A DNA stretch of 64,000 bases, from assembly GCA_025667525.1 (NCBI GenBank), contig CM046874.1, positions 426,086,400-426,150,399 of the forward strand, given 5' to 3'. A model generated the notes under the pieces. That model was not told the origin of the DNA. It was given only the letters and a program-made list of their open reading frames with translations, and made no database searches. The stretch comes from Glebionis coronaria (lineage: Eukaryota > Streptophyta > Magnoliopsida > Asterales > Asteraceae). Below are positions 57,613 through 64,000 of the stretch, in pieces (position 1 is the stretch's first letter; every line of letters starts with the position of its first letter). The position numbers were made by a program, and so were the translations under genes.

Positions 57613-57940
57613 GTTTTTTTTTCTTATTTTGTCTTGTTTAATTTTTAGTTCACGCTTTTAATTCTCGTCATTTAATTAATTTACTTTCCGTCACGTTTTT
57701 AAATATCGCACCTTTCTTTTTAATTAGATTTAGATTTAATTTCAAGCTCTTTTAATACTTGCCCTTTACTTTAACGACATTTACTTTTAAGTCTTGCACA
57801 TTTAAATTAAAAACCAACCAAAAATATTCTTTTTCACCAAAATAAAACTGAGTCACATAGAGAACCTAGATCAATTCGATTAGACATACATCAACGAACT
57901 TGAACTTAATTTTTAATTAGGTAAAAACTTAGTTATTAAA

Positions 57941-57955
57941 TGGCGCCGCTGCCGG
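57941..57955 (+). other. Element E primer-binding site (tRNA-Asp type)
   Basis: TGGCGCCGCTGCCGG, two bases after the LTR. Same as in element A apart from one base. Confidence 0.8.
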
Positions 57956-58188
57956 CTCTTTTCGTTAAGATTGACGGTTTTCTGTGAGAGACACGTTGCT
58001 TTTTGGGATCCGTTCACTTGTGAACGTTATTTTTCTTTCCTAAAAAAATTCAAAAAATCATAAAAATTAAAAATTGATAAAAAAACCATAAAAGTTAAAA
58101 TTTTCAAAAATCCAAAAAGATTTTAGCTTTCTTGAGTATATATATTGTCTTTGTGTTTGGTTTTGTTTTCTTTTGCATTTTCAGGTGT
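57956..58188 (+). other. Element E leader
   Basis: A-rich then T-rich. It ends with TTTTGCATTTTCAG immediately before the gag start region, which looks like a splice acceptor; a leader intron is possible but no donor was confirmed. Confidence 0.45.
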
Positions 58189-58514
58189 ATGCGTACTAGA
58201 TCTTCTAATTATCAAGAGCCCGAGACTCAAGAAGATTTAAGTATGGCAGGTGTTAACAACAATAATCAACCCCCGCACCTCAACAATAACAACAATGCTC
58301 TTCCACAACCCGATCTTCGGACCATGGAGGAACTTTGTCAACCAACAATGTTTGGACGAGGAGGACCGATTGCGCCGATGCAAATCAACGCTCCTGAGTT
58401 TTCGTTGAAGCACCACATGATTCAGCAAGTACAAACAAACCCATTTAGAGGATTGCCTGATGATGATGCCAACAAACACCTCGATAAGTTCATTACAATC
58501 ACCCAAAGCAAAGG
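58189..58514 (+). pseudogene. Element E gag, N-terminal part, truncated by F
   Basis: ATG at 58189 (MRTRSSNYQEPETQEDL). About 60 residues of Asn/Pro-rich N-terminus are followed by GRGGPIAPMQINAPEF, then HMIQQVQTNPFRGLPDDDANKHLDKFITITQS, the usual start of the capsid domain in these elements. The similarity stops at about codon 108; after that the sequence belongs to the junction with F. The frame is open up to that point. Confidence 0.8.
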
Positions 58515-58552
58515 TGCAATCTTTTCGAATTGAAAAAGATGTGTACCAATCT
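58515..58552. other. Junction between elements E and F, unresolved
   Basis: TCTTTTCGAATTGAAAAA occurs at about 58520 and again at about 58597, with ACCAATCTT next to each copy, so the junction has a short direct repeat. I could not place F's LTR end to the base nor identify its target duplication. Confidence 0.4.
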
Positions 58553-58939
58553 TAACGAAAATGTTATTACTCAGGTTAAAAGATTCGTTGTACCAATCTT
58601 TTCGAATTGAAAAACTTTATGTTTAAATGTGTGACTCAGTTGAACTTTGGTGGAACAAAGATGTGTCGTTGTAGTTTTGAAAATTAAAGGTGCAGAACAA
58701 TAAAAGTAAAGGTGCAATTAAAGTAAATCTAAGTCTAATTAAAATAAAGTGCAAGTATTTAAGAGCGAGACTAAAATTAAAGGGCAATAAAGTAAATAAC
58801 GCAAACTTAAATCTAACTAAGGCAAACTTAAAAACGCAACTAAAACTTAAACTAAGGCAAATAAACTTAAAGTGCAATTAAGAAAAAGGCGGGAAAAAAT
58901 AAAGCTTAAAATAAAAAGGCAAAAAGCTAAAAACTAAGA

Positions 58940-59410
58940 TTTCCCTATCCGGAATAAACTCCTATTCGGAATAAATGCTATTCGGAATAACTGTCCTCTA
59001 TTCGGAAAGATAGCCCTATTCGGAATAATTGTCTACTCGGAATATTTGGCCCTATGCGGAATAAACCCCCTATGCGGAATAACCCTCTATTCGGAATATC
59101 TGTCCCCATTCGGAATAAAGTTCTATTCGGAATATAAGGCCTATTCGGAAAGAACCTCCTATGTGGAAAATGGTACCTATTCGGAATAAAAGCCTTATGC
59201 GGAAAAATCCCCTATTCGGAATAAAGTGCCCACTCGGAATAAAAGGTCTATTCGGAATACTGTCACTATGCGGAAAGTCCTCCTATTCGGAATAAACACC
59301 CTTATTCGGAACATAAAATATTCCGCATAAACCTAACTGCCAAACCCTTACTCGGAATAAATAATATTCCGCGTAAGCCACAAACTGGATATTCCCTATT
59401 CGGAATATCT
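58940..59410 (-). repeat. Element F LTR array: 18-bp period, ATTCCG core, 21 or more units
   Basis: Plus-strand CGGAA cores begin at 58950, 58967, 58983, 59003, 59021, 59038, 59057, 59075, 59092, 59111, 59128, 59146, then t-variant 59164, 59182 and on to 59307, mean spacing just under 18. Three further units near 59352-59401 are interspersed with inverted TTCCGC copies. The core and spacing match the arrays of the copia element C although F is gypsy. Confidence 0.9.
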
Positions 59411-59843
59411 GCTGGGCACGAATCCTTGGAAAGAACAGTATGAAGATCCGAAGAACAAGGAAGGCTAAAAAGGCACGAATCAAACAAACACTTAACCAAA
59501 TCAACAAAAAGATTAAACCAAACTAATAACAAAACTTCTAATAAACATAAACAATCAATCCAAAACAACAAATCAAATAATAAAGATCAAAATAATCAAA
59601 ACCCACTTAAATAAATCAACAAAAATTAAGAACATGAACATAAACAAATCAACACAAGATAAAGAAAGGAAGAATGAGATTAACAAGATAAAGATAAAGC
59701 TTGACAAGAATTAAAAAGAAAAACTTACTTGAATTAAATGGTAATTAAAGGTGCAAGACAAGTAATTAAATGTGCATAAAATAAAGATGGAAGAACTAGT
59801 TTGCCAATCTAGCCAACAAAACAAATGATTAACAAATCCTAAC

Positions 59844-59851
59844 TATATATA
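59844..59851 (-). promoter_or_regulatory. TATA box of element F LTR
   Basis: The minus strand reads CTATATATAG with TATA at 59844-59851, followed downstream by AACTAGTTCT-like sequence; about 490 bp into the LTR, as in E. It lies 430 bp upstream of the array. Confidence 0.5.
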
Positions 59852-60343
59852 GGGGAGGATTAGGAAGCTTCCTCCCCTCCTTCATTTCTTGTTAATTGCA
59901 AGATTAAGTCCTTCCTTCATTTAATCTTCATTAATTGCGTCATTAGTCCTTTTCTTCTCATCTTTCTTTTAAGTTTGGACTTTAAGGACTTGTGGCTCGG
60001 AATATCTTTTGAACTCGTCTTTAATTTCTTCAATAAAATAGACTTGAGTTTCTCGGCTTTTGATAAACTTCCGTCTTTTGACTTTTTCTTCGATAAATCT
60101 TCAGAATTGGTCTTGGACTTCCGTTCTTTTTCCACTCTTGACTTCTCGACTCCGCCTTTCATCTTTTTCTTCAATAAAAGCCGTGAATGCCCGTGAATTC
60201 TCCACTTTTCATAATTTCATCCTAAATTACAACAAAAACACAAACCACGCATAATTCCGACATAAAAGACATAAAATACACGTTTAGGTCCGGTTATTCT
60301 TGTAATTAAGTGGTAGAAAAGATGGGTGTTTATACACCTATCA

Positions 60344-60361
60344 AATCCCCTACACTTGACC
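60344..60361 (-). other. Element F polypurine tract
   Basis: The minus strand reads GGTCAAGTGTAGGGGATT directly before the LTR; nearly identical with element A's tract. Confidence 0.8.
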
Positions 60362-62291
60362 ATTGCAATGTCCTCATGCAATGCATTAGTTACAAAGCAC
60401 GTTTACACTTTTCATCTTAATCAATCCACATTGGCCTTTATTAAAGAGATAGAAGATTATAAAAATGCAAAGCAAAGAAATTAAAAGCATACCTTGGTTT
60501 TTGAAAATGTCATGAATAATCATCATTCTCAACTTTTCACTTTCTCCAAACCAAGCTTAAAAACGAGATCATTGTTATTATAAGTTAGTAAACTAACACG
60601 AACTCATGTGGGCCAATTATTCACTTAGACTCCCTTATTCCTATGGGTATCTCTTATATTTTATTATTTGTCTTGAATGATCACGAAGATGCATTGTTTG
60701 ACTTATTTCGATAATTATTAAGTCTGAAAATAAAGTGCACGATTTAATCAATAGTTAGCTAAAGGACCAAATCTTTTAAAACTGCTTCTCGGGATATCAA
60801 AAAGTTCATATCTTGGCATAACTTGGTTCGCGATTTGAGACCTTTCTCGGGCCGATATTTGGCAGCGACTTCATACTTCAAATCTTGAGAGACGTTCATG
60901 AAATAATGGTCTTCTCTTCATAATTGGAATTTCTTCACTTGGAATTTTTGAGAGATTCTTCATATATGGACCACGACTTCTTCATTTTTCTCCAATCTTT
61001 ATTTTGGATTTTGATATACAACGATCCGCCTCCTTTATTGACTTGGATCTATTTATCCTCATACCTTGTTAGGGTCTTTTCGGATACACTTCTCCATCAC
61101 TTTTGGATCTTTAGCAACAAAACATAGCCCTCATGCCTTGTTAGGGCCTTTTCGGACTCGCCAATCTTCGCGCCCCGCTTCATAAGTTATGCCTTGGCTA
61201 TGAACTCTCGTCATTACCGAGCAACTTTTAAACGATCTGGGGCTAGAAGCTAAGTAACTTTTCAAATCGTACAACCTTATTTATTAGCAGATAAATTTAT
61301 TAGCAAGCGATGGGAGAATAGGCTTATAATTAACTCACATAAATTCATGAAAGAATACCGAACTTATAATTGGCTCTATCATCTCTCGTTCTCCACAGTT
61401 TAAAATCTCAAGTAATGAGACTCGTGGATACTTAGCCTATTAAATCAAAGTTTTGGGTTTTCGAGTCGCCTATAGGAACTTGCAAATTCTTAGACTCTTT
61501 CAAGTTTAGAAATCGCATCTTAATGTTCCCTTGATAAACGACTCTCTAGGATCAATTATAGGAACTTGCGAAAAGTTCTTGTTCTTAACCCGTGAGAGTT
61601 AAGACTTTCGCGTTTTATAGCTCCCTATATAAAAGCCTAGCAAAACTTGACTTAAACACGTTAAGGATACTAGCTAGAGTAAACTCGGATTGAGTCAAAA
61701 GATTCACAACGTTTGAAAATTAAAACCACTTATTAAACATTTATTCTAGCAAAGACAGAAAATAACTATACAAAAGGGAAAACTAATAGGCCAAAATAGA
61801 TCAAAAATTTTGAAAAATGTCGAAAAATTGATTTTCCGGTTAAAATGAGGACAAATACAAGGAAAAGACCACTTAACTTCGATAGAAGTCCCCCCTACAC
61901 TTAAGATAAACATTGTCCTCAATGTTTAAGCATGTGGGAGTAAACTCCCCTACACTTAGGACATTTTGCACGTTGTTTAAATCTTGCTAAGGAAAAGACA
62001 ACTAAAGAGATTCCTATTTTAATATTGAGAAAATATAAAATAGTGAATCGAAAAGAGTTTAGGATAGAACCGGGAAGAAGTAGAACACGGAATCACGGGT
62101 CGTCAAGAATCATCAAGAGTGGATCATGGAAGCTCGAATCCCTGATTAAGAAGTGAGGAGAGGAAATAGCAATCCAAGGGGTCCCCCCTACACTTATGGT
62201 AAAGAAAGCGGAAAGATAGATGCATGGGTTGCCTCCCAAGAAGCGCTTGATTTTTGTTAACCGAGTCGTGAGCCTGACTCGACCTTGATCA
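60362..62291 (-). other. Element F 3' untranslated region
   Basis: No credible ORF. Contains the stem-loop at 61908-61927, AAGTGTAGGGG phrases at about 61,890 and 61,950, and on the minus strand a GCGCTTCTTGGGAGGCAACC phrase at about 62,229-62,250, which I recall as a frequent sequence just downstream of pol in plant gypsy elements. The extent matches the 3' UTR of A. Confidence 0.6.
61908..61927 (-). promoter_or_regulatory. Conserved 3'-UTR stem-loop of element F
   Basis: The minus strand reads AAACATTGAGGACAATGTTT, the same 20 bases as in element A at 25189-25208, followed by ATCTTAAGTGTAGGGGG. The stem is 8 bp with an AGGA loop. Confidence 0.65.
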
Positions 62292-62561
62292 TCAACGGAA
62301 GTAGCATGAAACAAATCCACCAAGATCAAAGACATAGTTTTCATCCATCAATAAGCAAGAGCTTAAGGCGAACAAGGCAAGCCAAAAGAGAAGTGGCAGG
62401 GTTCCCTTAAGCAGTGATGGAGCATGGTGGAAGCAAAGTTGAAGTGGAGCAAGCATGTCTTCAAAATATCCAAAGATTTTTCCTTTTATTGCATCAGGTG
62501 GATACTGAGATGGCTTAAAGACTTCAATACCGGGATCGAACACCTTTTCCTTTAAGGGAAA
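62292..62561 (-). pseudogene. Element F tail ORF after the protease
   Basis: In the same frame as gag-protease and separated from it by one TAA, about 83 codons follow: VFDPGIEVFKPSQYPPDAI, then a hydrophobic run (TLPLLFWLALFALSSCLL) that could be a membrane segment, ending FVSCYFR. The FDPGI-type phrase occurs, as I recall, in other plant gypsy elements near the protease end. It might be a distinct C-terminal domain or part of the 3' UTR. Function unknown. Confidence 0.5.
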
Positions 62562-64000
62562 TTAGCACTCCGGCTCAGCCGAGTGTGAAGAAGATCCGCA
62601 AAGAAGCACAACCTCGTCCTCAGAAAGGGGACAAAGAGGTGTCAAATCATACGCGCAACGGATTTTGGTGTCAACCGGTTTCTTCTCCTTGGACAAAATG
62701 CTCTTCAAATCCAAAGTAGGATCAAGACGATAATCTTCAAAGTCCAAAGGAGGTGCATCACTCTCATGAGGGAAGTATGTGTTAAGAAATTCAGAGAAAT
62801 CTTCCTCGAATGAGTAATCGTCCAAAGTAGGATCGAGTGATGGCGGAGGATCTTCATCATGTGAAGAATCGCTCGAGAGAGTATCAGCCTCATCAAAATC
62901 ATCGAATGTAGGCAGCTCGGGATACTCAGAAGTACAATCAAAATCATCCGAGTCTGAGCTAGAATCATCATCATAAGCATCGAAGACCGGTGGAGAATCA
63001 AAAACGGGAGAAGCGTCCAAAGTAGAGTGAGAATCATCCGCATTATCTTCAAAGAGTGGATTATCAGTGGAAGACTCGAATAGAGGATTGTCATAGACGG
63101 TAAAGTCATCGAGCACATTTATCATATTCACTGATTCTCGGTCTCCAAAAGATTTGCCTGTAAGCTTCCCCATTTTAAAAACTTTAGAATCATCCCCGAC
63201 TCGTAAGATTAACTCACCTTCGGCCACATCTATTAAAGCACGTCCGGTTCTCAAGAATGGCCGACCAAGTATTAAAGGAATACGAGGGTCCATTTCATAA
63301 TCAACGACAATAAAATCGACCGGGAAAGTAAATGTGCCAACTTTAAGAAACACATCTTCGGCTATACCAACGGGGTAAGCGAGAGTGCGATTAGCAAGTT
63401 CGAGAGTCATCTTTGTTGGAATGAGGTCGGACAATGATAGTGTTTTCCAAACACTTAGTGGCATTAAACTAATACTAGCCCCGAGATCAGCAAGGGCAGT
63501 AAATTCTTCAGTTTTGTTGAACACGCAAGGCAACACAAAACGACCGGGATCTCCAAGCTTTTCCGGAAGTTCTCTAAGAAGGACTGCAGAGCAGTTTTCA
63601 TTTAAGCGTGTGTTGGCGAGTTCAAGCAACTTCTCCTTCTTGCTAAGCAATTCCTTGAATGCTTTGACGAATTTCGACATGTGGCAAAGTGCTTCAACAA
63701 GGCTAATGTTTATGGTCATTTTAGATAGCATATCCACATATTTCATTACATTACAGTCATTCTTGGTTAGCTCGTTGGTCTTGCCTATGCGAGAAGGGTA
63801 TGGGATTCTGGGCTGATAAGGGTTCGGTGAAGGTGTAGGTGGTGACGGTTGTGATGTTGATGGGTCCTTCCGAGATACAGCGTCATGACGAGGCGGAGAC
63901 GGTAATGGTGTACTATCACTAAGTGTAAGAGGAGTGGGGGTACATGGTGGTGGAGGAGGTGTAGATGATGGTGGTGAATCAGGTGGATTGACAATGGTAA
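62562..64000 (-). CDS. Element F gag-protease polyprotein, C-terminal part (open at window edge)
   Basis: The frame is open from the window edge to TAA at 62562, at least 478 codons. Order: Pro/Ser/Thr-rich linker (to about 63,800), YQPRIPYPSRIGK phrase, helical region (ISLVEALCHMSKFVKAFKELLS), protease with intact active site (ALADLGASISLMP, about 63,465-63,505), flap and second half (RIPLILGRPFLRTGRALIDVAEGEL), then a long Asp/Ser-rich acidic tail. Compared with A, the protease keeps its glycine. After it, RT should begin within about 350 codons, but instead the ORF ends. The protease may therefore be functional. Confidence 0.85.
   Translation of the reverse strand, partial: TIVNPPDSPPSSTPPPPPCTPTPLTLSDSTPLPSPPRHDAVSRKDPSTSQPSPPTPSPNPYQPRIPYPSRIGKTNELTKNDCNVMKYVDMLSKMTINISLVEALCHMSKFVKAFKELLSKKEKLLELANTRLNENCSAVLLRELPEKLGDPGRFVLPCVFNKTEEFTALADLGASISLMPLSVWKTLSLSDLIPTKMTLELANRTLAYPVGIAEDVFLKVGTFTFPVDFIVVDYEMDPRIPLILGRPFLRTGRALIDVAEGELILRVGDDSKVFKMGKLTGKSFGDRESVNMINVLDDFTVYDNPLFESSTDNPLFEDNADDSHSTLDASPVFDSPPVFDAYDDDSSSDSDDFDCTSEYPELPTFDDFDEADTLSSDSSHDEDPPPSLDPTLDDYSFEEDFSEFLNTYFPHESDAPPLDFEDYRLDPTLDLKSILSKEKKPVDTKIRCAYDLTPLCPLSEDEVVLLCGSSSHSAEPEC

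Larger units (their letters stand above)
56218..57938 (+). repeat. Element E 5' LTR (1721 bp)
   Basis: Begins TGATATGTGTGAAAACACACATC (a hairpin: GTGTG, AAAA, CACAC) and ends TTATTA, two bases before the primer site. The first 300 bp and the part near 57,700 match element F's LTR on the opposite strand (60,343 downwards). TATA box 56693-56700. Confidence 0.8.
56218..58514 (+). mobile_element. Element E: Athila-like Ty3/gypsy element, 5' part
   Basis: 5' LTR (56218-57938), tRNA-Asp-type primer site (57941-57955), leader and the first about 108 codons of gag. The rest is displaced by element F and should resume right of the window. The gag phrase GRGGPIAPMQI followed by HMIQQVQTNPFRGL and DDANKHLDKFI is typical of plant gypsy elements of the Athila/Tat group. 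The TSD cannot be confirmed because the 3' end is absent. Confidence 0.8.
58553..60343 (-). repeat. Element F 3' LTR (about 1.79 kb)
   Basis: Starts on the minus strand TGATAGGTGTATAAACACC (terminal hairpin) and is related to E's LTR in the opposite orientation. TATA box at 59844-59851. The 18-bp array lies at 58940-59410. The lower boundary is approximate. Confidence 0.7.
58553..64000 (-). mobile_element. Element F: gag-protease Ty3/gypsy element without RT/integrase, 3' part
   Basis: On the minus strand from the window edge: Pro-rich linker and protease (64000-62562), a short tail ORF (62543-62292), a conserved 3'-UTR (62290-60360), purine tract (60344-60361) and 3' LTR (60343 to about 58553). 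Nothing resembling RT, RNase H or integrase lies between protease and the 3' UTR. It is therefore most likely a non-autonomous derivative that relies on another element's pol. The 5' half is outside the window, so a displaced pol cannot be excluded formally. Confidence 0.75.

Noticed and set aside
43201..59410. Heat-shock elements as explanation of TTCGGAA motifs
   Set aside because: Heat-shock sites need TTC and GAA separated by two bases; here the separation is one base, so the fit is poor.
62292..62543. Envelope-like protein in element F because of the hydrophobic run
   Set aside because: Too short, no signal peptide or cleavage site, and it is in the gag-protease frame; described only as a tail ORF.

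Overview
This is plant nuclear DNA, about 64 kb of AT-rich, gene-poor sequence built almost entirely from LTR retrotransposons nested inside one another. The accessory ORF type at 33.8-36.5, 39.1-43.1 and 54.6-54.9 kb, and the gag/linker style of the copia element at 45-53 kb, resemble retroelement proteins I remember from Asteraceae genomes (Tanacetum/Artemisia/lettuce-like). That family assignment is from memory and was not tested. I found no intact ordinary host gene, tRNA, rRNA or CRISPR. The only possible host coding sequence is a 39-codon exon-like remnant at about 30.39-30.51 kb.

Layout, with my own element letters. Element A (1042-29903, + strand) is an Athila-like Ty3/gypsy element with long LTRs, a tRNA-Asp-type primer site and an AGCTT target duplication. 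Its integrase is split by Element B (9949-23852, - strand, GTGAA duplication), a decayed chromovirus-like gypsy element with an initiator-Met primer site. One LTR of B carries a MITE-like insertion (12852-13900). Its interior carries a 450-bp Helitron-like element exactly inside a long (TA)n tract (19641-20090). Right of A lie the exon-like remnant, an LTR-like remnant H (30506 to about 32.1 kb) and a Ty1/copia remnant G (32401-33217).

Element D (- strand) begins with its 3' LTR at 33218-33733, inserted into the protease of G. Only its 3' LTR, a broken accessory ORF and upstream sequence are visible; the rest should lie beyond 64000. Element C (36493-54578, - strand, GCCCG duplication, LTRs differing at 3 of 332 positions) is an 18-kb copia element inserted in frame into D's accessory ORF. 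C has gag, a coiled-coil/linker region, protease, integrase, RT and RNase H, then its own accessory ORF of about 1330 codons interrupted by a single TAG. Element E (56218 to about 58.5 kb, + strand) is an Athila-like element inserted in D. Element F (about 58.55 kb to the right edge, - strand) is inserted in E's gag and seems to encode only gag-protease, without RT or integrase.

The most unusual signal is a set of short-motif arrays in retroelement leaders, LTRs and spacers. Elements C (twice), F and, in a variant form, E carry long arrays with an ATTCCG core on the element's sense strand; two of these keep a strict 18-bp period over 21-31 units. Element D carries a different array (TGTCARCG core, 21-bp period) in five clusters, including two inside its accessory ORF. 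The arrays sit upstream of ORFs or in the LTR segment downstream of the TATA box. The elements involved belong to at least two unrelated superfamilies, which suggests convergent acquisition or exchange of a regulatory/RNA module. The Athila-like LTRs also share a terminal hairpin, and A and F share a 3'-UTR stem-loop.
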